Shown here: one piece after another, positions 1 to 5,703 of the stretch
Position numbering within the stretch: position 1 is the first letter of the stretch
Layout: each line of letters opens with the position of its first letter
Assembly (NCBI GenBank): GCA_934215995.1
Contig: CAKQBC010000074.1
Location: 1 to 9,077 of the forward strand
DNA length: 9,077 bases
DNA from: an uncultured Bacillus sp.
Lineage (GTDB): Bacteria > Bacillota > Bacilli > Bacillales > DSM-1321
Direction: 5' to 3'
Translations under genes and position numbers: made by a program
Notes under the pieces: model-generated
Told to the model about the DNA's origin: nothing
The model's input: the letters and a program-made list of their open reading frames with translations, nothing else
The model's database searches: none

Positions 1-80
1 GATAATGAGAGAACATCCAGAACTTTTGCCATATTTGTAAAATATTTTTTAGCAAAATTCTCTTCTGCCTCTCTATTGTA

Positions 81-89
81 TGCCATAAT
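81..89 (+). promoter_or_regulatory. Possible extended -10 promoter element of acuABC
   Basis: The bases TGCCATAAT fit an extended -10 (TG-n-TATAAT, one mismatch in the hexamer) and would start transcription near 95, giving a leader of about 29 bases before acuA. No good -35 hexamer lies 16-18 bases upstream (TCTTCT at 61-66 is poor). I looked for a CcpA operator (TGWNANCGNTNWCA) between 1 and 123 and found none. The rest of 1-75 is AT-rich and noncoding. In B. subtilis acsA is divergent from acuA, so this stretch would also be part of the acsA upstream region, but acsA itself is not in view. Confidence 0.3.
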
Positions 90-123
90 CGGAAGAGAAG
101 AATTTTACCCAGGTGGTGGAGAA

Positions 124-756
124 ATGGATCATAGGAAAACGTATAATGCGAAAGAAATCAAAACCCCTCAAGGCCCTGTCCTTATAGAAGGGCCCGTTCC
201 GGCAGATAAGCTGGAGAAATATGAGTTCCATGAAGGCCTTGTCGCCTTCCGCCCCCCTGCCCAGCAGCATAAAGCAATTGTTGAGATATCGGCGCTGCCC
301 GAAGGGAGAATCATCATCGCCAGGGATAAAGACATGATTGTGGGGTACGTGACTTTCTTATATCCGGATCCCCTCGAACGCTGGTCCGAAGGGAAAATGG
401 AGGATCTTATTGAACTTGGGGCAATCGAGGTCATTTCCAAGTACAGGGGATGCGGTATAGGAAAAAACATGCTCCGCGTAGCGATGATGGATGATGCGAT
501 GGAGGACTATATCATTATAACAACTGAATATTATTGGCATTGGGATATGAAAGGAACCGGCCTGAACGTTTGGGAATACCGAAAAATCATGGAAAAGATG
601 ATGAATGCGGGCGGGCTGGAATACTATGCGACAGATGACCCTGAAATCTCATCCCATCCGGCAAACTGCCTAATGGCAAGAATCGGGTCCCGGGTGCCTC
701 CGGAATCAGTCGAAAAGTTCGACCATTTGCGATTCATGAACAGATTCATGTACTAG
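124..756 (+). CDS. acuA: AcuA, GNAT protein acetyltransferase acting on acetyl-CoA synthetase
   Basis: AcuA uses acetyl-CoA to acetylate an active-site lysine of acetyl-CoA synthetase (AcsA) and so switches it off; AcuC reverses this. The 210-residue product matches the B. subtilis length and, from memory, its sequence almost throughout. Visible features are the conserved YPDPLERWSEG stretch (residues 80-90), ELGAIEV before the GNAT acetyl-CoA loop YRGCGIGK (107-114), then EYYWHWD and the C-terminal SSHPANCLMARIG block. The ATG at 124 is chosen because AGGTGG at 111-116 lies 7 bases upstream and the first residues MDHRKTY match the family. An in-frame TTG at 76 would add 16 residues with no family support. 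It is the first gene of acuABC; 68 bases with no terminator separate it from acuB. The substrate role comes from the B. subtilis family, not from the sequence itself. Confidence 0.95.
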   Translation: MDHRKTYNAKEIKTPQGPVLIEGPVPADKLEKYEFHEGLVAFRPPAQQHKAIVEISALPEGRIIIARDKDMIVGYVTFLYPDPLERWSEGKMEDLIELGAIEVISKYRGCGIGKNMLRVAMMDDAMEDYIIITTEYYWHWDMKGTGLNVWEYRKIMEKMMNAGGLEYYATDDPEISSHPANCLMARIGSRVPPESVEKFDHLRFMNRFMY

Positions 757-824
757 GATAAGAGACAGCATGGCATTCTTCACATCATAAGCACAAATGA
801 AACATCAAAAAGGGGATGTAAAAT

Positions 825-1472
825 GTGATACTGGAAGAAATAATGGCCAAAAATGTTAAAACACTATCCAAGGATGATACTATTCAGTCGGCCTTTCAGC
901 TTATGTGCGACCACCATATCCGCCATCTGCCGATTACCGACGAAGACAACAGATTAACAGGGCTGGTGACGAACCAGGATATAAGGGATGCTACTCCTTC
1001 CATCTTCCGTTCCGATTTTCATCAGGAGGATCTGCAGAAGCCTCTTAGCACGATCATGAAGACAGATGTGATAACAGGGCATCCCTTGGATTTCGTGGAA
1101 GACACTGCAGCCCTTTTCTATGAAAATAAGATTGGATGCCTCCCGATCCTGAAAGAGGATAAACTGGTCGGCATCGTCACCGAGACAGATGTTCTGCATA
1201 CATTCGTAAAACTGACAGGAGCCGATCAGCCAGGTTCCTTCATTCAGGTGAAAGTGCTGAATAAAACAGGGATCCTAAGTGAAATTGCCGGTGTATTTAA
1301 AGATAAAAAAGTGAACATCCAGAGTGTTCTTGTCTATCCCGATTCAAATGATGAGCGGTATAGGGTGTTGGTCATCCGGGTTCAGACGATGAATCCAATG
1401 AAAGTGGTGGCCAGCCTGAAAGAGGCGGGACATGAGGTCATTTGGCCGCATATGCCGGAGCTGTTGCCATGA
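825..1472 (+). CDS. acuB: AcuB, tandem CBS plus ACT domain protein
   Basis: This 215-residue protein has two CBS domains (about residues 7-58 and 77-131) with the repeated HIRHLPI / KIGCLPI and LVTNQDI / IVTETDV patterns, followed by a C-terminal ACT domain (about 139-209, opening FIQVKVLNKTGILSEIAGVF). CBS pairs usually bind adenine nucleotides and ACT domains bind small ligands such as amino acids, so a sensor role is likely, but its biochemical role is not established. It was tied to acetoin/acetate use only by its place in acuABC. The start is GTG at 825, with AGGGGA at 811-816 giving 8 bases of spacing. The overlapping ATG at 823 is out of frame and stops at once (ATGTGA). The family length (about 214) supports GTG. 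The stop codon overlaps the acuC start. Confidence 0.93.
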   Translation: MILEEIMAKNVKTLSKDDTIQSAFQLMCDHHIRHLPITDEDNRLTGLVTNQDIRDATPSIFRSDFHQEDLQKPLSTIMKTDVITGHPLDFVEDTAALFYENKIGCLPILKEDKLVGIVTETDVLHTFVKLTGADQPGSFIQVKVLNKTGILSEIAGVFKDKKVNIQSVLVYPDSNDERYRVLVIRVQTMNPMKVVASLKEAGHEVIWPHMPELLP

Positions 1473-2647
1473 GCAAGCCAGTTTTCATCTATTCCGACCA
1501 GCTTTTAAACTATAAATTCAACGATGACCATCCTTTCAACCAATTACGGTTGAAAATCACTCTGGATTTACTGAAAGCATGCAGGGCCTTGGAAGACAGC
1601 CACTTGGTGGAACCGAGAATGGCCACGGATGAGGAACTTGCGCTTATACATGACATAGCCTACATACAGGCAGTGAAACAGGCAGGCGAAGGGAACCTTC
1701 CGGCAGATCAAGCTGAAAACTATGGCCTCGGAACCGAGGATACCCCTATCTTCAAGGGCATGCATGAAGCAAGTGCCCTGCTTGTCGGGGGAACCTTGAC
1801 AGCCGCGGATTATGTAATGGAAGGAAAAGCAGAGCATGCCTTGAATCTTGGAGGCGGACTCCATCATGGGTTCCGCGGCAAAGCCTCTGGCTTCTGCATA
1901 TACAACGATAGCTCCGTTGCCATCAAGTACCTGCAGAAAAAATACAATGCCCGCGTCCTGTATGTCGATACAGACGCGCATCATGGAGACGGTGTACAAT
2001 GGTCATTTTATGATGATGAGGATGTATGCACATTTTCCATCCATGAAACTGGAAGATACTTATTTCCCGGTACAGGCAACGTAAATGAACGGGGCCAGGG
2101 GAAAGGATTCGGGTATAAATTCAATATCCCTGTCGATGCATTCACAGAAGACGCGTCCTGGCTGCATGCATATGAAACCGCATTCAGGGAAATAGCCGAT
2201 TTTTTTAAACCGGATGTCATATTGACGCAAAACGGTGCAGATGCACACTATCTTGATCCGCTGACCCACTTGTCGGCCACTATGAAAATATATGATTTCA
2301 TACCGAAACTGGCCCATGAATTGGCACATAAACATTGCGGGGGCCGATGGATCGCTGTCGGCGGCGGAGGCTACGATATATGGCGTGTCGTTCCGAGGGC
2401 ATGGTCGAGAATATGGATGGAGATGGCTGAGCTCCCTTCATTATCAGGGCCGCTGCCGAAAGAATGGATCGACAAATGGCAGCCGAAAGCTCCTGTCACA
2501 TTGCCCGGAATGTGGGAAGATCCGGAGAACCTTTATCCTCCTATTCCAAGAAAAGCAGAAATCACAGAAAAAAATCAAAAGCTTCTCGAAAAAATGCTCT
2601 ACCCCATTCGTTCCAGCAGCGGTGAATCGGCATCTGCCAAACAATGA
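1469..2647 (+). CDS. acuC: AcuC, class I histone-deacetylase-like protein deacetylase
   Basis: AcuC is a zinc-dependent lysine deacetylase that reactivates acetylated acetyl-CoA synthetase, opposing AcuA. The 392-residue product shows the full class I HDAC active site: GGLHHGFRG (His132-His133), VDTDAHHGDG with zinc ligands Asp169 and His171, the third ligand Asp258 in NGADAH, and the transition-state tyrosine Tyr302 in GGGGYDIWRV. All catalytic residues are present, so it should be active. The ATG at 1469 overlaps the acuB stop (ATGA, 1469-1472), which suggests translational coupling. GGAG at 1457-1460 lies 8 bases upstream, and MSKPVFIYS fits the family N-terminus better than an in-frame start at 1442. 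The last residues (SSSGESASAKQ) look like a variable tail. It is the last gene of the operon. Confidence 0.95.
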   Translation: MSKPVFIYSDQLLNYKFNDDHPFNQLRLKITLDLLKACRALEDSHLVEPRMATDEELALIHDIAYIQAVKQAGEGNLPADQAENYGLGTEDTPIFKGMHEASALLVGGTLTAADYVMEGKAEHALNLGGGLHHGFRGKASGFCIYNDSSVAIKYLQKKYNARVLYVDTDAHHGDGVQWSFYDDEDVCTFSIHETGRYLFPGTGNVNERGQGKGFGYKFNIPVDAFTEDASWLHAYETAFREIADFFKPDVILTQNGADAHYLDPLTHLSATMKIYDFIPKLAHELAHKHCGGRWIAVGGGGYDIWRVVPRAWSRIWMEMAELPSLSGPLPKEWIDKWQPKAPVTLPGMWEDPENLYPPIPRKAEITEKNQKLLEKMLYPIRSSSGESASAKQ

Positions 2648-2709
2648 AACAGCATATAAGTCAGCAATACTGCGATCATTGAAGCGCTGACCCAGAAAAA
2701 ATACAAGGA

Positions 2710-2747
2710 AAGAGCCTGGTACCGGCAATATGCCGTACCAGGCTCTT
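2710..2747. terminator. Bidirectional terminator hairpin between acuC and ccpA
   Basis: Twelve base pairs (AAGAGCCTGGTA with its complement at 2736-2747) and a further five (CGGCA/TGCCG) are separated by one bulged C and closed by a 3-base ATA loop. This is a very stable GC-rich hairpin. On the minus strand it is followed by TTCCTTGTATTTTTT, a usable U-rich tail after ccpA. On the plus strand the tail is only TATAATATAT. It lies 62 bases after the acuC stop and 14 bases after the ccpA stop, so it probably ends both convergent transcripts. Confidence 0.8.
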
Positions 2748-2761
2748 ATAATATATGCAGC

Positions 2762-3766
2762 TTACTTATTTCTTGTTGACTGCCTGTCTTCGATGCGATG
2801 CGGCAATACAACCGTTTGCTCGGAGACACTTTCTTTATTCATAAGTTTTGTGAGCAGCCTCATGGCAACAGCGCCAATATCATATAAAGGCTGTACAATT
2901 GTCGTCAATTGAGGGCGCACCATTAGAGTCAGCTTAGTATTGTCGAAGCTGATAATCTCGATGTCTTCAGGAACCCGATATCCTTTATCCTGGACAGCAT
3001 GGACAGCACCCACTGCCGCTTCATCAGCGCCCACAAGAACTGCCGTCGGTTTTTTATCAATTTGCCCAAGCTTTTGGATTGCCTGTAAACCTGATTCATA
3101 TGAATAATCGGCTTCAACAATCCAACCCTCATCAAGAGCTATATCATGCTCTTCAAGTGCCCGTTTGAATCCAGCCAACTTTTTCGCGTTGATCGATTCC
3201 TTGAAGTCGCCAATGACCAGCCCGATTTGACGATGGCCGCTTTCAATCAATTTGACTGTGCCATCATAGGCTGCAGCTTCATAATCAATGTTTACGGAAG
3301 GGATTTGTCCGCTTTCTTCCAGCGATCCTGCCAAAACGACAGGTACAGGGGATTTCTTGAACTCCTCCACATGCCTTTCCGTAATATCCGCACCCATGAA
3401 TATTAATCCATCAACTTGTTTGCCAAGCATCGTATTGAAAAGATGGAGTTCCTTCTCCTCATTTTCATCCGAGTTGCTCAAGATGATGTTGTATTTATAC
3501 ATAGTTGCGATGTCTTCAATTCCTCTTGCAAGCTCAGCGTAAAAAATATTTGAAATATCCGGGATGATCAAACCGACAGTGGTTGTCTTTTTGCTCGCTA
3601 ATCCCCTTGCGACTGCATTCGGCCTGTAGCCTAAGCGGTCTATAACTTCCATTACTTTTTTCCTTGTAGCCGGCTTAACATTAGGATTTCCATTTACAAC
3701 CCTTGAAACAGTTGCCATAGATACATTGGCTTCCCTGGCCACATCATAAATTGTGATATTGTTCAT
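2762..3766 (-). CDS. ccpA: CcpA, LacI-family catabolite control protein A
   Basis: CcpA is the master regulator of carbon catabolite control in Firmicutes. With HPr phosphorylated on Ser46 it binds cre sites to repress or activate carbon genes. The 334-residue length is that of B. subtilis CcpA. The N-terminus holds the LacI-type helix-turn-helix ([20 protein letters not shown], residues 5-24), followed by NGNPNVKP and the minor-groove hinge helix [14 protein letters not shown]. The periplasmic-binding-protein-like core follows ([20 protein letters not shown] onward), with the near-invariant C-terminal segment [20 protein letters not shown]. The start is supported by AAAGGAG (3778-3784 on the minus strand) about 11 bases upstream. 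It converges on acuC and shares a hairpin with it. It is separated from the upstream aroA by that gene's terminator, so it must have its own promoter between 3785 and 4168. Confidence 0.97.
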   Translation of the reverse strand: MNNITIYDVAREANVSMATVSRVVNGNPNVKPATRKKVMEVIDRLGYRPNAVARGLASKKTTTVGLIIPDISNIFYAELARGIEDIATMYKYNIILSNSDENEEKELHLFNTMLGKQVDGLIFMGADITERHVEEFKKSPVPVVLAGSLEESGQIPSVNIDYEAAAYDGTVKLIESGHRQIGLVIGDFKESINAKKLAGFKRALEEHDIALDEGWIVEADYSYESGLQAIQKLGQIDKKPTAVLVGADEAAVGAVHAVQDKGYRVPEDIEIISFDNTKLTLMVRPQLTTIVQPLYDIGAVAMRLLTKLMNKESVSEQTVVLPHRIEDRQSTRNK

Positions 3767-3888
3767 GTCTAATGGCTCTCCTTTATCTATTTATTTGATT
3801 CGGCTTTTATCCTTCCGTTATCTATATCTGTCCCCATGATTCAGATGAGGCGAATTACTCAATTAAAGCTCTAGTAGAAGTCAACCCG

Positions 3889-3906
3889 ATTGATCTATAG
3901 GTCAAT
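3889..3906. repeat. 18-base imperfect palindrome upstream of ccpA
   Basis: ATTGATCTATAGGTCAAT is self-complementary apart from one T/G position in each arm. The GTCAA half-motif of its right arm also occurs at 3880-3884, 21 bases away (two helical turns). It lies 123 bases upstream of the ccpA start codon. It could be an operator or part of the ccpA leader RNA; the sequence alone does not say which. Confidence 0.4.
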
Positions 3907-4043
3907 AGCAATTTTCATCTTACTCTTAAGATTTTATCTCCAATTTAACCAATAATACCTATATTACGATAAGAAAATGATAACTGCAATCCAGATTTAA
4001 AACCAGTTCAATAAAATTATCCTTACTTATATTATACAAGCCA

Positions 4044-4077
4044 TGCTTTGCATATAGCTTCTAATAAGCTCAAAGCA
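4044..4077. repeat. Bulged inverted repeat beside a TATAAT upstream of ccpA
   Basis: TGCTTTG (4044-4050) pairs with CAAAGCA (4071-4077), and inside it AGCTT (4056-4060) pairs with AAGCT (4066-4070). A 5-base bulge (CATAT) and a 5-base loop (CTAAT) complete the structure, giving 12 pairs in all. It has no U-tract on either strand, so it is not a classical terminator. On the minus strand it ends 7 bases upstream of the TATAAT at 4036-4031, where a -35/spacer region would be. Confidence 0.35.
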
Positions 4078-4168
4078 AGTTATGTACCCATCACGCTTCG
4101 GATGTTACTGGAAGTCTGCTCATAATTTCCCACAGCGTTTCCCCTTTAAAGCAGGCATTCTGGAATAA

Positions 4169-4199
4169 AAAAACCCTTAACTTATCATTAAGGGTTTTT
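4169..4199 (-). terminator. Rho-independent terminator of aroA
   Basis: A perfect 12-base-pair stem (AAAAACCCTTAA with TTAAGGGTTTTT) with a 7-base loop. Read on the minus strand, the stem runs into a stretch of seven Ts followed by ATTCC. It lies 50 bases downstream of the aroA stop codon, so aroA and ccpA are probably separate transcripts. The plus-strand tail (TTTTTC) is short, so it may act weakly in that direction too. Confidence 0.85.
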
Positions 4200-4249
4200 C
4201 AGAAAAGTTTCCTCATCAATGGCCCGATTCGTACCTGCCAGGAAACAGC

Positions 4250-5329
4250 TTATTGGATTGTCGCTCTTAATTGGCTTTGAATCCCCTCAAAAAAATCATC
4301 AAATTCCGCAAAATCCATTTGCTGCGCGGAGTCTGACAGGGCTACTCCCGGATCCGGATGCACTTCTGCCATGATGCCGTCAGCACCGATTGCCAATGCT
4401 GCCTTGGCAGCCGGAAGCAATAAATCTTTACGTCCCGTTGAGTGCGTCACATCAACAAGGACAGGCAAATGCGTTTCCTGTTTAAGGATTGGTACCGCCG
4501 TTATATCAAGTGTGTTTCTCGTTGCCTTTTCGTACGTGCGGATCCCTCTTTCGCAAAGGATGATGTTTCCGTTCCCCTGGGACATGATATATTCAGCAGC
4601 ATGGATGAATTCATCGATTGTAGCAGACAGTCCCCTTTTCAGAAGGACCGGCTTATCGACAGCCCCTGCAGCCTTCAACAGTTCGAAGTTCTGCATGTTC
4701 CTGGCGCCGATTTGGATGACATCAACATAATCGACAGCCGTTTCAATATCAGCAGGGCTGACAATTTCACTGATGACAGCAAGGCCATATTCTTCGCTGA
4801 CTTTCTTCAGAATCTGCAGCCCTTCCAGGCCAAGTCCCTGGAAATCATATGGAGATGTTCTTGGCTTATAAGCCCCTCCGCGCATGAATTTCAGGCCTTT
4901 TGCCTGAATCTGCTTGGCAACTGCGGCAACTTGCTCATAGGACTCGACCGCACATGGGCCGAATACCATGACCGGGCTCCCATTGCCGACTTTTTCGCCT
5001 TTAACGCTGACTACAGTATCTTCCGGCTTTTTCTTCCTTGATACCAATAGTGCTTTCTTTTGATCATCTTTTTGCAAATCAAGGCTTACTTTAAAGATTT
5101 CCTTAAAGATATGTTTGATGGTGCTGTTATCCAGCGGCCCTTTATTTTGGTTCTCTATCAGGTCAAGCATCGCTCTTTCACGCATAGGGTCATACTTATT
5201 GACACCTTGCTTCTCTTTGACTTTCCCTATTTGTTGAACGACCTCTGCCCTCTCATTAATCAGCTGCAGAAGCGATAGATTGATTTCATCCAACTTTTCC
5301 CGCAGATCCTGCAATTCCCGATTGCTCAT
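4250..5329 (-). CDS. aroA: AroA, bifunctional chorismate mutase / 3-deoxy-7-phosphoheptulonate (DAHP) synthase
   Basis: This enzyme makes DAHP from phosphoenolpyruvate and erythrose 4-phosphate, the first step of aromatic amino acid synthesis. The N-terminal AroQ-type chorismate mutase domain (about residues 1-90, [20 protein letters not shown] and DPMRER) acts in this family as a feedback sensor. The type I-beta DAHP synthase barrel fills the rest: GPCAVES (124-130), [11 protein letters not shown] (155-165), [31 protein letters not shown] (303-310) and AEVHPDP (341-347) are all intact. The 359-residue length fits the Bacillus enzyme (358). The ATG at 5329 (MSNRELQ) matches the family; AAAGGA lies about 11 bases upstream. 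An in-frame TTG at 5350 would overlap that ribosome binding site. Note that this is the Bacillus aroA, not EPSP synthase (E. coli aroA). Confidence 0.96.
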   Translation of the reverse strand: MSNRELQDLREKLDEINLSLLQLINERAEVVQQIGKVKEKQGVNKYDPMRERAMLDLIENQNKGPLDNSTIKHIFKEIFKVSLDLQKDDQKKALLVSRKKKPEDTVVSVKGEKVGNGSPVMVFGPCAVESYEQVAAVAKQIQAKGLKFMRGGAYKPRTSPYDFQGLGLEGLQILKKVSEEYGLAVISEIVSPADIETAVDYVDVIQIGARNMQNFELLKAAGAVDKPVLLKRGLSATIDEFIHAAEYIMSQGNGNIILCERGIRTYEKATRNTLDITAVPILKQETHLPVLVDVTHSTGRKDLLLPAAKAALAIGADGIMAEVHPDPGVALSDSAQQMDFAEFDDFFEGIQSQLRATIQ

Positions 5330-5447
5330 TCCCCATCCATTCCTTTCCAAAATTTTCTCGCCCAGTTCTATTCAAGACTAAAAGAATTATACGAGCGGCA
5401 GCTTTAATGACTCTGAAAATTATGGTACATTTTCTATAATTAGAGTT

Positions 5448-5476
5448 ATTATAAGGTAAATAGATTTAAATGTCAC
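5448..5476 (-). promoter_or_regulatory. Sigma-A-type promoter of aroA
   Basis: On the minus strand GTGACA (5476-5471, five of six matches to TTGACA) is followed by exactly 17 bases and a perfect TATAAT (5453-5448). Transcription would start near 5441, leaving a leader of about 112 bases. A second perfect TATAAT on this strand (5391-5386) has no matching -35 and may be a minor start. The leader shows no T-box, riboswitch or attenuator signature that I can recognise. Confidence 0.7.
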
Positions 5477-5490
5477 GCATGGATAATTTT

Positions 5491-5512
5491 TCACTTAAAC
5501 GCTTTTAAGTGA
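5491..5512. repeat. 22-base palindrome between the divergent aroA and FtsA-like genes
   Basis: TCACTTAAA (5491-5499) and TTTAAGTGA (5504-5512) are perfect inverted repeats around CGCT. No U-tract follows on either strand, so it is not a terminator. It sits 14 bases upstream of the aroA -35 box and 10 bases upstream of a possible -35 for the FtsA-like gene, a good place for a shared operator. Its centre (TTAAACGCTTTTAA) has the A-n-CG-n-T core of a cre site but lacks the outer TG and CA. Confidence 0.55.
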
Positions 5513-5522
5513 TAAAGTACCC

Positions 5523-5551
5523 TATTGGAAATCAAGTCTACCATATATAAT
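5523..5551 (+). promoter_or_regulatory. Possible promoter of the FtsA-like gene
   Basis: A perfect TATAAT at 5546-5551 is the best -10 on the plus strand upstream of the gene. The -35 is poor: TATTGG at 5523-5528 with a 17-base spacer, or TTGGAA at 5525-5530 with a short 15-base spacer. Transcription from here would give a leader of about 145 bases containing the GC-rich hairpin CCCGG-CATC-CCGGG at 5609-5622. Confidence 0.3.
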
Positions 5552-5690
5552 CTAAAAATACAAAATATTTTTAACATTACGCCACTCCAATATAGCTGAA
5601 CATCCGCACCCGGCATCCCGGGCGTAAATAGCCAAGCATGAATCAGGCATGCATCGAATATATAGTGTAGTAAACTTCAGAACAAAAGAA

Positions 5691-5697
5691 GAAGGTG
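5691..5697 (+). promoter_or_regulatory. Ribosome binding site that decides the FtsA-like start
   Basis: GAAGGTG lies 6 bases before the TTG at 5704. The alternative in-frame GTG at 5695 is inside this motif and has only AGAAG immediately touching it, so TTG is the better start. Confidence 0.6.
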
Positions 5698-5703
5698 TTT
5701 CGT

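Larger units (their letters stand above)
3767..4168 (-). other. Upstream control region of ccpA (noncoding)
   Basis: About 400 AT-rich bases with no convincing gene. Because the aroA terminator lies just upstream, the ccpA promoter must be inside, but no textbook sigma-A site stands out. Two weak candidates read on the minus strand. One is a perfect TATAAT (complement at 4031-4036) without a clear -35. The other is TTGCAG (3984-3989) with a 17-base spacer to TAATAT (3961-3966), giving a leader of about 190 bases. The region also holds an 18-base palindrome at 3889-3906 and a bulged hairpin at 4044-4077. No cre consensus was found, so there is no direct sign of autoregulation. Confidence 0.5.

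Noticed and set aside
2173..2186. TGAAACCGCATTCA inside acuC, one mismatch from the cre consensus
   Set aside because: It lies deep in coding sequence (Tyr-Glu-Thr-Ala-Phe) far from any promoter, and it lacks the required T in the right half. One near match in 9 kb is expected by chance.
5330..5350. In-frame TTG start at 5350 extending aroA by 7 residues
   Set aside because: It would overlap the AAAGGA ribosome binding site, and the family starts at MSN.
5435..5440. Plus-strand TATAAT as a promoter for the FtsA-like gene
   Set aside because: No -35 box at the right spacing, and the leader would be over 250 bases. The site lies where the minus-strand aroA promoter would start transcription.
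5330..5441. T-box or riboswitch in the aroA leader
   Set aside because: No T-box sequence (GGGTGGNACCGCG-like), no terminator before the start codon and no recognisable riboswitch core were found.
5695..5703. GTG start for the FtsA-like gene, 9 bases upstream of the chosen TTG
   Set aside because: This GTG is part of the GAAGGTG ribosome binding motif itself and has no well-spaced site of its own. QEKLFALDIGTR is the natural N-terminus.
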